Positions 22,231-33,236 of a stretch of 64,000 nucleotides of DNA are shown here, piece by piece (the stretch's first letter is position 1; each line of letters starts with the position of its first letter). The notes below the pieces were generated by a model. It saw only the letters and a list, made by a program, of their open reading frames with translations. It was not told the DNA's origin and did not search any database. The position numbers and the translations under genes are program-made. Source of the DNA: Tetracladium setigerum (Eukaryota > Ascomycota > Leotiomycetes > Helotiales); the NCBI GenBank assembly GCA_031472005.1, contig PZJY01000009.1:1054001-1118000 (forward strand), written 5' to 3'.

Positions 22231-25200
22231 GCCATTTCCCTGGTTACTGGAGGGATCTAAAATCTCGACATGTTTGACGTCGACGTTTGAGTGCTGTACT
22301 GGAGCCTTTCATTACGTTCCTCTATGTAATATAATTGAAGTATTTGTTTTCCGTTAATATTAATTACCTGATGGAAGGAGGGTCATATACCCGGACCAAG
22401 TATCATAAGGGCACCCGCAAATTACCTAGGTATGTATATGTGAAAATCGTGAAAGCTGTGTTTTCGCTGGAATAGGCGACAACGAGTTTAAGCATGTATG
22501 CTGCCCGCTGAGCAAGCCTCTCATTTAACTAAAGGCATCCTGTGAACGAGCCAGAATTGGTTGGGAAAGAAAGCTAGAATAATTAATTAATGTACGGAGT
22601 AGGGCAAGCATAGGGAGACTAGGATTGGGTTTGCCGCCGCGGCCGCCCCCACCAAAATGAGGACCGTCGGTTCACTTCCGAAACACAAACCACCACCGCA
22701 CCTTGAGCCCTTTTCCAATTGAAGAAGATCACGAGATTATGATGATAGTTCGAATTTATCAATATGAAGTCTCTCTGAAAGCGTTTGAGTGGATGATCTG
22801 TTCACTGTTCCCTTTGTTTACATCTCGCTTCGTCAAGTGAAATCTAAAAATCTATTTTGCAACTTTTTAACCACGTGCAACATGGGAAACTCTTGCTTAG
22901 TAACCTGGAGGCGCTAAGGGGTATAAATTAACCTCTTCGCTCCCTTCATATTTTGTCCGGCATACTTACCTTGACTAAAATCCGGTTGCTCATGCATAAC
23001 TGGATTTGCCGTACGAGTCCTCCATTGCACACCGGGGCGACGAGAACTGTTAACTATCCTTCGGGTCGTTATGGTCGGAATTTTTGATTGCCTTCTCCTA
23101 CGGGGAAACCCTTTTTTCATTGTGAGCATCGCCTTGAGCGTGCCATGAAGAAGAAACTCTCTCGTGCCTTAAGTTAGATCAATACTATGATATGTGTTGC
23201 TGTAATGAGGTGCAGTCCAAGATTATGTATGTTGTAATGTGATAATCCAAGTACAGCAACTAACCTACGTTGCCAATCCAACAATGTACTCTTGATGTTA
23301 TTGTGTTGTGATGTTGTGTGGTGTGTGGTGTGTGATGGTGTTGATTCTCACTATCATCAATCCATAGTACGGGTGGATTACCTTCGACTTCTATCCAGCT
23401 AAATGCATCTGCTCTCACCAGCGTTCCAAACAATCAAGTACTACACACGTTCAATAGCAATAGCTTGCTTCATCGCTCAGCTTCTAGCTGTTCATACCAG
23501 CCCAGACGCGAAGTTTCCAAAGCCTCTCCTTCGTCAAATTCCCGAGACGAGATGACACAACTCCCAAAACCAGCTTCAAGGGCAACAGAATCCCACCTCG
23601 ATCACCACCCTTACAAGCCTTATAAACGATACGACAAACCCTATAAACGATAAAACAGGCTGGGCATGTTGGCAAATACGGCAGTCGCGTAAATCTGGTG
23701 TAGATCGACGGATTTTCACCAAAGACGCGGTTTGTGGACATCCGGCTCGACACACAATATTCCACGACACGCCTACGGCGGATGGTCCGCTCAACACCAT
23801 TACAATACAAATTCAGGCATATGCGAAGTTGGCAGTACAGACATGAGGATACAGGTTATGTTGGCGAGAGCTTTCAAGTGGGAAGTTGGCCCGTTGAAAG
23901 AAAGAGGAGAATGCCTAATGCTAGGAATCTGCCACACCCTCTCTGGCTCCAAACAGTCTGGCACAAATCTCCATCTTCTCTAGAGACGCGCCGCTGGCTG
24001 TAATACAAAGTAGAACTCATTTGTTCTCAGGCGAGGTGCCAGCGTTTCTTCATACTCTGGCTCAAGGCGATGATTTGATCTTCATTGTATTTCGTTTCCT
24101 CCTTTCGCTCTGACCGTTTATTGCGACCTTCTCCTAAAGCATGGCTAGCATGCCTTTTCCTTTTTACTCTCATTGATCGAGGCACAGGATATCAAATGAT
24201 GATAACGAAAGAGCCTACCCAAGATCACGATGCGAATCGTTGCTGCCAGAGCCCGAAGCCTCTCTCTACGTTACGGTTTCTACTTTGGCAGTGGGTCGAT
24301 GAGGATTTAAACTTGATCTAATCTGATGATATCCGACATGGTTTTTGTACAGTACCTGACTGCCCATGGATGTGATGCTGATATGTAGGCACGAAGGGCG
24401 TTACTTCCCATGTGTGCGCATTTCACAATCAGTCGAGCAGACTCTTGTGTTGTCTTTTTCTTCTTCTCGAAATGTTTATTTACGATCCTACTGGAGAACT
24501 ACAAACACATGGTCTCTTGGTTGGTGTCGTGCAAGAAAATTGGTAGTCCATTTTATCTGGGGCGATGGGCATCAAGAATCGGCCTTTTCCTTGCCAATTT
24601 TATAGGACAAGAGAAAGTACACTTGTTGTTCCTAACATAAACCGTGTCATTCTTTATTGTACCCCTCCTGTTTTAATAGATAAACTCCACTGGCAAGCCA
24701 TACCGGAGTTATATAGACACTTAAGATGCAGCAGAACTGTGACGAGGCACGCGACGAAATCTATCTCGGACCTCGAGCATGCTGTCTACAGCACTTTGCG
24801 AATGAGGATCTGCCGATGAGCACACCGCCGCTGGGTCTGCATCATCACGGAGTTCAGTATTGGTACTGTATCAATCGTTTTTCTTTTTGCCTATGATGCA
24901 AATGCATGGACTTGCGTTCTCGGAGTCGGGAATGTCCACTTTTTCTGGTGCTGCTGTGCGGTGTGAGAGTCACCAGCCAAAGTATACAGGTCAACATCCA
25001 CGAGGATCTGGCTGCACTTCAATTATCGTGAAAGAACCAAGAGGTATGATGCGTTATTTTCATTGATATCACTTCCTAGCAACACAACTTTCCCGCGAAC
25101 ATCTACCTCAACTAGGCAAGCTAAGTAATGAAAAACAAATAAAATTGACTTTCCAAAGTAGGAAGTCGTGAAGCTAGGATTTCTTTTGCGTTCGCAGCAT

Positions 25201-25906
25201 GGTATTCTTTTGAAACCTATAAATCTCTATTTAATACTAGGGGAAGGTTATTCAATAAATATTTCATGCATCGTCTGTCGCTTTCGCTCCTTTAGTCCTC
25301 AAAAGTGCATTCATTGTGTATGGCTGCAAAAACTTGAAAATTGATGGATTTACTCTAGATGTCATTCGCTTTCCTTGTCAACATCCTGATTTCAGGACGC
25401 AACGACCAGATTATAGACTCCCAGAAAGGTACAATCCAGTGGTGATATCCTGGGACGCACAATGCAACGGCCCTCGTTTAGCAATTGAAGGGGGTGATCT
25501 GACTTGAACAATCCAACCCCGAACTCCGATGACCCTCAATTCTCAAAATTTCGAACTCTTTTCTGGAAATCTTATCCCTTAATAGTTCATCCCATTCTTC
25601 AGATCCTAGAAAAATTACCAAAAGGAAACGCTCATGTCCTGTACCTAGGGTTGTGCAGCATAAGCTAATGCACAGAACAAAGTAGATATTCGGCATGAGC
25701 TTCTAGATTCTCGCATTCTTGTGGAGGACTCAGTAGTCCGATTGACGCCCTTTGGTCTTGGAAAAACCATCAATGTTCCCCACGTATCGTGAGTCAATGC
25801 CCATTCTGTTTTCCTACAAATCGAAAGTGTCTCTCACCTTGAGCCGTGCGGCGTTCATGGTCTTTTTCTCCTTTTCCAAAACTCTTCAATTGCGGATTTT
25901 TTCAAG
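22231..25906. other. Gene-free interval, 3.7 kb
   Basis: Only short ORFs without recognisable families are present. Notable sequence details are a GC-rich spot (GCCGCCGCGGCCGCCCCC, near 22633-22650) in otherwise AT-leaning DNA, one TACGGAGTA element at 22593, and a TG-rich run near 23305-23340. The last 150 bases are likely the promoter and leader of the MFS gene. Confidence 0.5.
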
Positions 25907-27523
25907 ATGTCAACCTCTCAAGAACTTTCTACGTTCCACCCCACTCTTCACACCGCAAAGCACATCCACACCCTTGAGAGTTCTGCTCAAGACCTGGAAC
26001 AGACCACCACCTCGCGGTCTAGAAACGATTATGATTTTCCAGAAGGCGGATTACGAGCATGGCTCGTGATCCTGGGATCTTTCTCCATCATTTCTGGAAC
26101 TTTCGGCCTCCTATCCTCAGTTGGAATTTTCTCTGCTTACTGGCAGGAAAATCAATTGAAGGCGTATACTTCGCGAGACATAGGTTGGATTGCAGCTGTG
26201 AATGTCTTTCTCAACTTATTCTTGGGGGTGCAGGTAGGGCCTATGTTCGACAAGTACGATCTTTCCTCTCCTAATCCGTTTTTGAAAACCCATTGGGTGT
26301 CTCTCACCTAAAGATATTCACTCTTAGCACATTGCTAATTTCACAACTCTGAGCAGATGGGGCCCAAGATACCTCCTCCTCACCGGGAGTATCATCTATA
26401 TTGTCAGCCTCTTTGCGATGGCTGAATGCAAAACCTATTATCAATTCATGCTCGCCTACGGCATCCTAGCTGGGTTTGCCGGCGCGCTTCTAACTACCAC
26501 CGCTTTAGCAGTAGTAGCGCACTGGTTCGAAGTAAAGCGCGGTCTGGCCAGTGGCATCGCATTTGTGGGATCAAGCGTTGGAGGCATCCTCTTCCCGCTA
26601 GTGTTGCGATATTCGCTCGAGAAAACCGGCTGGGCCTGGTCACTTCGGATTGTGGGATTTATCGTGACGGCACAGATGCTTTTGGGGAATTTAGCGATTC
26701 GAGGAAGATTGCCACCGAAGTTGAATGGGGGAGCGGTCGATTTGAAGTGTTTTAGGGATGCGAGATTTTCGTGGGCGACGGTGGGAATTTCGTGTGAGTT
26801 TTGACAGATTGCGGATGTACAGAGAGATGAATGAGATGGGAGTAGTACTAATGGTGACATACAGTGTTCGAGTTTGTTCTGGTTGGTGCAATTGGTTTAC
26901 TTCCAATCTTTTCTTTGCATCAAGGTTTTAGCAGCCAGACGAGTTTCAATATCATCGCCTGCATGAACGCGTAAGGATATTTTGAGCGTGAAATCGAAAT
27001 GTCCAATTTGCTAATCTTGTGCGCAGAGGTTCTGCTTTTGGCCGCTCATTCTCTGGATACTTCTCTGATCGAATTGGACGCTACAACACCATGATTATAA
27101 CTCTAACCTTCTCGATTGTCGTTACTTTTGGGCTCTGGCTCCCCGTCGGTAACCGGGTGGTGCTTTTCTACGTCTTTGCGCCTTTATTTGGATTTGGGTC
27201 TGGGAGTATCATCAGCATGGCCCCGGTGTGTATCGGTCAGTTATGCAAAGCAGATCAATATGGCCAGTACTACGGAACTTCTTACTCGGTTGTCGCCTTT
27301 GCGTAAGTTGACGATCCAAAAACGCCCATTACCTAGCACTCGCTAATGTGGGCAATCTAGGACATTGATCTGTATCCCCGTTGGAGGTGAAATTCTCCCT
27401 AACTTTGGAGCAACTGGATTTGTGGCCTTCTTTGGCGGGATGTTGGTGTTGTCTGTAATGAGCTTTTTGGTTGCGAGATGGGCTTGTTTGGATTATAAGT
27501 GGAACTGGACGGCGAGAGTCTGA
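25907..27523 (+). CDS. MCT-type major facilitator superfamily transporter, 442 aa
   Basis: This is a monocarboxylate-transporter-like (MCT, SLC16-type) MFS carrier of the plasma membrane or an organelle; the substrate cannot be told from sequence. Exons are 25907-26253, 26357-26793, 26865-26970, 27027-27302 and 27361-27523, with introns of 103, 71, 56 and 58 nt, giving an uninterrupted frame. An acidic N-terminal tail is followed by DFPEGGLRAWLVILGSFSII, the typical fungal MCT entry motif. Next come WGPRYLLLTGSIIYIVSLFA after the first junction, TTTALAVVAHWFEVKRGLAS (loop 4-5 motif), GRSFSGYFSDRIGRYNTMII (loop 8-9) and SYSVVAFA|TLICIPVGGEI. Twelve hydrophobic segments fit. The C-terminus is short (DYKWNWTARV). 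No breaks; the junctions reconstruct family motifs, which supports the model. Confidence 0.88.
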
Positions 27524-27925
27524 ATGCGTCGTCTTCACCGAGATGGCGAGTGAAGGAGAGACTGAATGAACAGAGAGGAGTCAAGGAAGATGGAAACTTT
27601 GAGAAATCTATCCACAGAGATGTGATGATGGCAAACCATATATGGTGGGAAGTAAAAAGTCCTGAATCTTGCGTTTGGTAGGTTGAATCGACCAGAGCTA
27701 AGCTCCTGGAAGGAGGTGAAAGAACATGTATTAGGTTTGATTTATTTTTAGTGGTGCAAGGCGTTAGGATAATTGGGATATATGAATCAAATCTATAGAC
27801 TATTTCTTGATTACAGAACACTTCTAGATCATACCATTAGAGCATAGGTAGCTTGAAAGGTAGCGCTCATGAAATCAAAACAACTTTCTCGGTAAATTCT
27901 CGGCTGATCAACTTACTTCCCCGCC

Positions 27926-28036
27926 ATGCGTAACCCCCACAAACCTTCACAACCAACATCAACAACGTTGATAGCAAATAATTCCATAAGAATGGGCTAC
28001 TACTGTTACACCCACTCTCCCCAATCCTCCACATAA
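27926..28036 (+). other. Possible upstream ORF (36 codons) before GH76
   Basis: An ATG at 27926 opens a 36-codon frame (MRNPHKPSQPTS..) that ends with TAA at 28034-28036, two bases before the GH76 start codon at 28039. If the transcript begins upstream of 27926 this could modulate translation by reinitiation; the transcription start is unknown. The rest of 27524-28038 shows nothing else. Confidence 0.25.
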
Positions 28037-28038
28037 CC

Positions 28039-29439
28039 ATGACCCTCCAACAACCACTCACCCCCCTCCCCTCCATCGCACTTCCACCCCCTCAAGACCC
28101 CAACCTCCTCAGCCCTCTCAACCATGCAATACAATCCTTCCACACGCTCCAAAAATGGTACAATCCCACCACAGGACTTTACAACACAACCGGCTGGTGG
28201 AACAGTGCCAACCTGCTTACCACCATTGCGAATCTCGCCCTCTTAATTTCCTCCCACACAAAATCCGACTCCTCCCCCCACACAGACTTAGACTTAATAG
28301 AATCCAACGACTCGAAACTGAACCTTGCAAATCAAATATCCACGATCCTTCAAATCTCATTCACCCAGGCGCCAAAATGGAATTCTCAATTCCAGAAAGG
28401 CGGCGAAGATGAGTATAGCAAGAAAATCGATCCGCTCACTTTCCTCATTGAGACGAGCTGGACTCCTCCTCTGCATCATGTATCAAGCCCAAATCACCAC
28501 AAGGAGGCGGAAATGTCCAAAAGTTCTATAAAAATAAACAATAACAACAACAATAACGGATTCCTGAACGATTTCTACGACGACGAAGGCTGGTGGGCAC
28601 TAGCCTGGATTCAAGCCTACGACCTCACATCCAACTCAACGTACCTCACCACCTCCATCACCCTGCTCAACGATATGAGAAAAGGCCAAACCACCCCTTG
28701 CAACGGCGGAATTTGGTGGTCGAAATCCCAAACCTACGTCAACGCCATTGCCAACGAACTCTACCTCTCCGTCCTAGCTCACCTATCTAACCGTCTCCCC
28801 AGCAGCGCATCAGAACAAGAGGCTCAATATCTCCAACTAGCCCAGGAACAGTGGGAATGGTTCCTTGGCAGTGGAATGATAAATCCTGCTACTGGACTCA
28901 TTAACGATGGACTTAGGATTAGCATTGGTAGAGACGGGAGGAAGGAGTGTAGGAATAATAATGGGACAGTTTGGAGTTATAATCAGGGTGTTGTTTTGGG
29001 TGCGTTGGTGGAGTTGTTTGTTGCGACGGGGGAGGAGAGGTATGTTACTTTTGCTATGGGGATAGCGATGGCGGCGATTAGGGAGTTGACGGATGAGGAG
29101 GGGTGTTGTTTGATGTTTGTGAGGGGTTTGGGGGTGGGTGTGGTGCGGATGGAGTGCAGTTTAAGGGGTGTTTGTGAGGGGGTGATGAGGGTTTTGGAAG
29201 TTATTGGCGTGGGTGAAGGTAAGGGTGAGGAAGGTGTGGTTTGGAAGGAAGGAGAAGATGATGAAGTGGAGGTGTTGAGGGAGTTTGTGAGGGTTAATGC
29301 GTTGAGCATTTGGAAGAGGGATAAGGACAGTGAGGGGAGGATGGGCGTGAGGTGGAGTGGACCTGTGAGAGAGGTAAATGCTGGAAGCCATGGCTCGGCC
29401 CTGGATGCTTTGGTTGCTGCTGCTGCTCTGAAGGGTTAA
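28039..29439 (+). CDS. GH76 family alpha-1,6-mannanase-like protein, apparent frameshifts
   Basis: This is a glycoside hydrolase family 76 protein (endo-alpha-1,6-mannanase/transglycosidase-like, acting on fungal mannan by family). As given it is one 466-codon exon. Hallmarks are GLYNTTGWWNSANLLTTIANLA, the catalytic-type NDFYDDEGWWALAWIQAYDL (adjacent Asp about residues 181-182), CNGGIWWS.., TYVNAIANELYLSVLAHLS, WSYNQGVVLGALVELF and a C-terminal SHGSALDALVAAA. No signal peptide is visible at the N-terminus, unusual for secreted GH76. Within 29101-29185 the protein turns anomalous (GCCLMFVRGLGVGVVRMEC). The other frames there give GVLFDVCEGFGGGCGADGVQ-FKG and then VFVRG, the conserved GH76 stretch. 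Adding one G to each of the runs at 29100-29103, 29165-29168 and 29178-29182 restores it; three -1 shifts cancel out, so the ORF stays open. An AAC-rich run encodes seven Asn near residue 170. Confidence 0.8.
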   Translation: MTLQQPLTPLPSIALPPPQDPNLLSPLNHAIQSFHTLQKWYNPTTGLYNTTGWWNSANLLTTIANLALLISSHTKSDSSPHTDLDLIESNDSKLNLANQISTILQISFTQAPKWNSQFQKGGEDEYSKKIDPLTFLIETSWTPPLHHVSSPNHHKEAEMSKSSIKINNNNNNNGFLNDFYDDEGWWALAWIQAYDLTSNSTYLTTSITLLNDMRKGQTTPCNGGIWWSKSQTYVNAIANELYLSVLAHLSNRLPSSASEQEAQYLQLAQEQWEWFLGSGMINPATGLINDGLRISIGRDGRKECRNNNGTVWSYNQGVVLGALVELFVATGEERYVTFAMGIAMAAIRELTDEEGCCLMFVRGLGVGVVRMECSLRGVCEGVMRVLEVIGVGEGKGEEGVVWKEGEDDEVEVLREFVRVNALSIWKRDKDSEGRMGVRWSGPVREVNAGSHGSALDALVAAAALKG

Positions 29440-29711
29440 AGGAAATGGAATATAATAATGAGAAAATGAATGGATACCTTATGTGCGTAGGCATGCGGGG
29501 AGAACGTAGCAGTCTGCCAGCAAGAGAAATTCCAACGGATGTATGCTTAGTTCATTCAATCAGTAACACCCGGCTAGGTGCCAGCAATTTGACAACAAGA
29601 TAGTCAAAGGAGATGACTGGCAGAAGGTTTCATTATTTCCACCTCTAACTCTATACACCAAACCCCAACTCCCATGCTTTTCGCACCGAAACGCCCTCCA
29701 TGCATTACACC

Positions 29712-31289
29712 TCAATCCCAATACTTAATAGCTCCATCCAATCCTGCTGTGGCAACCTTACTACTCTCCTGCGGATGCCACTCTACACAAGTAACAGCGC
29801 CCTCGCTTGCCTGGAACTTATGCCACATCTTGCACGTCTTCCAATCCCAAAAGCAGACATAGCCACCACTATCACCCGACGCCACAAACTGACCGTCAGG
29901 ACTACAGGATACATTGATTGCATATCCAGCATTGTTGTGGCCTTTGAACATCTTCTTCTTATTCTGTCGGAAGCGATCGTTGGCACCATACACGTAGATG
30001 GCGTTGTCAGCTGATTGATAGACGACGTACTTTCCAGATGGGTGCGCGGAAGCGCGAGTGAGAGGATACATATGGGGTTCTGCGATGAATTTGATGGGGA
30101 CGGGAATATGGTAGTCCCATGCTCTTAGAGACTTATCGTCGGACGTAGTCATGAAGCGACGGTCTTCATCGACGAATGTGATGGTGTTGACGGGACCTAG
30201 ATGGTGATCGTATTCCTGTACCACTTCTCTCGTTCTGATGTCGAACTGGATGATTTTGTTGTCCGACATACCAGCGAGAAACTCGTTCCTGTGGTCAACA
30301 TGAGGGTTGAATTTGACAACGTGGGGTGTTTTGCCGGTCGTAAATCGATTTAGACATTGGCCTGTTTCAGTATCCCAAAGCTTGATCATGCGATCATATG
30401 AGGCAGACAGGAATTGCGTGCCATCTGTGTTGAACGTAACATCCGAAAGCGATTTTGTATGACCCGAATATGTTCGTAACAGCTCTTTCTCGTGATACAC
30501 ATCCCAAATCTTGACAGTTGTATCCGCGCTTCCAGAAAGTAGCAAATGGCCCGAACCTGGGAAAAACCGTAGCCCAATGATTGGTTTCGTATGGCTCTTC
30601 CATTGATGCACATACTTCTTTGGCACATAGTTCTTCACGGTGCCAGCTTCCTGCCTTAAATCGATATCCAGGTCCTGAGGAACATGTAGCATCGTTCGTC
30701 CTTGGTAATCATACCGCGCCGTTCCATTGAACACGCTCGTCTCAGCACCCAATTCCTCCGCTTCTTTCCTTTTTGCAATAGCTTGTGGCAAAGCAGGCAC
30801 AACGGCACCACTCTGAATCACATCCTCTTCCTCAGAAACTTCCTCATACTCCTCATCACTCGCCAACTCCTCTCCTTCCTGCACATCCTCATATTCCACC
30901 ACCTTATATTTTGCCCAAGGTCCCACATACGCATTATCACCCTCTGCAACCGTCGCATCCCCCTTCTTCTGCCTCTTCGCTCGTATCCTGGCTGCCTCTT
31001 CTTTTTCTGCCACTCCACCCACGTACTGCCTTCCTCCGCTCTCCACTGCTCTGTGTTGGGTTCGGAAGGTATGCTCGCTGATGTACATTTCTTCCGCATG
31101 GCCTGTGAGAACGTTCTTGCGTTTTACACTTGCCTTTTCATCTCGAAATGGGTTTGCTGGGCCTTGTGATGGGCGGGAGAGATCGTCTGCTGTATATGGT
31201 ACAACTGCGTGGTCTGGTCCTGCTGCTTCTCGTACGATGAGCGCATTTTGAGGCGCCATATTGGGCGGGTATTCTCCAAAGTCCGCCAT
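29712..31289 (-). CDS. PRP17: Pre-mRNA splicing factor PRP17 (CDC40), WD40 protein, 525 aa
   Basis: This is the second-step splicing factor Prp17/Cdc40, a nuclear WD40 protein of the spliceosome, here intronless and complete. The N-terminal ~220 residues carry the family-specific NPFRDEKASVKRKNVLTGHA, then MYISEHTFRTQHRA and VGPWAKYKVVEYEDV, followed by an acidic DEEYEEVSEEEDV patch. A seven-bladed propeller starts near residue 230: KSHTKPIIGLRFFPGSGHLL, SGSADTTVKIWDVYHEKELL, SGHTKSLSDVTFNTDGTQFL, DRMIKLWDTETGQCLNRF and so on to VATAGLDGAIKYWD at the very end, as in other family members. Length is near the norm. It converges on the GH76 gene (272 bp between stops). No lesion seen, which contrasts with its neighbours. 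Confidence 0.95.
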   Translation of the reverse strand: MADFGEYPPNMAPQNALIVREAAGPDHAVVPYTADDLSRPSQGPANPFRDEKASVKRKNVLTGHAEEMYISEHTFRTQHRAVESGGRQYVGGVAEKEEAARIRAKRQKKGDATVAEGDNAYVGPWAKYKVVEYEDVQEGEELASDEEYEEVSEEEDVIQSGAVVPALPQAIAKRKEAEELGAETSVFNGTARYDYQGRTMLHVPQDLDIDLRQEAGTVKNYVPKKYVHQWKSHTKPIIGLRFFPGSGHLLLSGSADTTVKIWDVYHEKELLRTYSGHTKSLSDVTFNTDGTQFLSASYDRMIKLWDTETGQCLNRFTTGKTPHVVKFNPHVDHRNEFLAGMSDNKIIQFDIRTREVVQEYDHHLGPVNTITFVDEDRRFMTTSDDKSLRAWDYHIPVPIKFIAEPHMYPLTRASAHPSGKYVVYQSADNAIYVYGANDRFRQNKKKMFKGHNNAGYAINVSCSPDGQFVASGDSGGYVCFWDWKTCKMWHKFQASEGAVTCVEWHPQESSKVATAGLDGAIKYWD

Positions 31290-31824
31290 ACTTAATGTGG
31301 TTTTTGATTTGGTTTGTTGAATAAAGGTAGTCGCGTTGATGCTCTCTCAAGCTTCCCCAGAGGTAAGTCGCAGATGTTGCCAAGAATAAAAGCTACGAGC
31401 CTCATTTTTAGCGCGACTTGGTCACATGATGTTTTATTCGTTCACATGCAATTTACTTGCGAGGTTCAGGAATGGGACAGATGGTTCTAAGTTTAATGTT
31501 GATGTATGATTTAGAGAGTCATAGCTGAAATTGACGTGAGAACATGCCATCGCTAGCATGCCTTGATATTTATCCCCCCCATACCTTGAGTCGGAAGCCC
31601 AACTCGGAAATGTCTCCTCGACCAGTGAAGACTCCCAAGACACCGTCATGATGCCACATTAAGATTCCATACACATAGACATTATCCGTCTCGTTGGTTT
31701 CCCTCCGTACACCCAGCAGATACCGCCATGCCGTTGCTCCGTCCTTTTGTGAACCGCAATCCGTTTGAATGCAATTACCCGCCCGTATTATTCCACATAT
31801 TGACGTCGTTCACAGATGGGCTGT
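31290..31824. other. Intergenic between PRP17 and ERV14
   Basis: About 0.5 kb. It would hold the PRP17 promoter and the ERV14 3' untranslated region, both on the minus strand. Nothing else recognised. Confidence 0.5.
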
Positions 31825-32571
31825 TTAAGAGGACTCGTCGCGGATCAAGGCAACAATCATCGAGTACAGGTAGAAGAAGAACATGACAAGGTGGAAACCG
31901 AGCTTAATGAATGATTCCTAGTATCGAGTGTCAGTCCGTCTGTGTTACAATACTTCCAGGATATGTGCGCTTACCTTCTTGTGTACATTCAACTTGCGGA
32001 AGATCTCCGTGGCGTCAAGGAGGTGGGCGTTGTCCAAAATTCTATGACAAGGTCAGTAAGTACTCATAACCAACACAATTGGCACCATGTCAACCACGAT
32101 CCTTGGGATCTAAGGTAGTGTAGAGTATTGATGTGAGGGAGTGAGGGAGAAGACGTACTTCTTTGCGTTGAAGGCCAAGAGAGGCAAGTTGAGAATGAGT
32201 GCCACCCAGTAACCATTGATAAGGAACAGAATGGTCACGAAAGCATGAACAGCGGCTTCTGGGATGATGTAGGTGTTGAGTCGGTTGCAGAGATCGATAG
32301 GATTGATGTAATCGCTACAGGCAACAAACGTTAGCAAGCAGTCAATATTTCCACCCTTTTCGCCCAATATGTGAAATCCCGACTTTAATCCTCCCCCTTC
32401 CGCAGAAACAGTCCCGGAAGCTTGCGATAGCTCTCGGGACTGAAGTATATAAATTGGGCTAACATACCATTCCAAATCGCTATACATGATCGTGAAGAAG
32501 ACTTGTAGGAACAAGTTTATGGCATTGATCAGTACCGCCAACAGGTACAACCAAGCTTCGCCGGACATCAT
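31825..32571 (-). CDS. ERV14: ER vesicle cargo receptor Erv14 (cornichon family), 139 aa
   Basis: This is the cornichon-family COPII cargo receptor that helps transmembrane cargo leave the ER. Exons are 32571-32468, 32314-32159, 32041-31975 and 31917-31825. Introns are 153, 117 and 57 nt, all GT..AG, and the total of 420 nt is a clean frame. The protein reads AWLYLLAVLINAINLFLQVF (TM1), TIMYSDLE|C DYINPIDLCNRLN (cornichon signature), IIPEAAVHAFVTILFLINGY (TM2), NLPLLAFNAKK|ILDNAHLLDATEIF, KLNVHKK|ESFIKLGFHLV and FFFYLYSMIVALIRDE (TM3), ending SS. Two adjacent ATGs (32571 and 32568) are possible starts. All junctions rebuild invariant residues, so the model is strong. Confidence 0.95.
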
Positions 32572-33236
32572 CTTGACGGATTTGTGGTGGGTAAACGCGG
32601 ATTTCTGTTCGAGTTTCTAGTAGAGCTTGACGGTCACTGCGCTTGAAATTTGCAGTAGTAAGGAGGATAAATGGAAGATGCGCTCGTGTGCGGTCGCGCA
32701 GCTCGAATGGCCAGAAAGAGGGATTTTCCGGAGTTAAGGTGGGGCAAGGGGGAGGGAAGTTGGGGGCTGGTGATAGCGTTTTTCGAGCAACTCGTCGTCG
32801 GGGTTTGAGGGAGAAGAAGAGGATGAAGCTATCGCGAAGCTGGCTGGATAGGGAGGGTATGGGGGGGAAGGGAAGTGGGTGAGCTGGCTGGAGGTGGAAG
32901 GCAGACGAGGGAGTGGAGGGCTGTGGGCTGTGGCAAAGGGCACAGTAGTCTGTCAGTCAGTTCGTCAGTCAGTTGAGTGATGAAATCGGTCGGCGGAATC
33001 AAGATATGGTTGGGTTGCGTGCAGCTTCTCATTGGTTCGCTTAACTCAGTCAAATAGGAGGGGAACAACAGCACAGGATAGGCATCAAAACAACAAGTAA
33101 ACTTCAGACAAGTATCACTTGAACCAGTGGCACGCGTTCTTCTTCTTACAGCAATCTGTTCATGTTGATGAGTTCGTCGCTAGCTCTATCGGTGAAGCTT
33201 TGCATTTACAAAAGTCAAGACAATTCACCAACGTTG
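32572..33236. other. Intergenic, purine-rich, ERV14 promoter side
   Basis: Upstream of ERV14 the plus strand is strongly purine-rich from about 32700 to 32930 (many GGG/GGA/GAAG runs), with a TCAGTCAGTTCGTCAGTCAG-like repeat at 32952-32975. No gene recognised. Confidence 0.5.

Noticed and set aside
24726..24899. 57-codon ORF starting MQQNCDEARDEIYLG
   Set aside because: Reads plausibly but is short, isolated and without a recognisable family.
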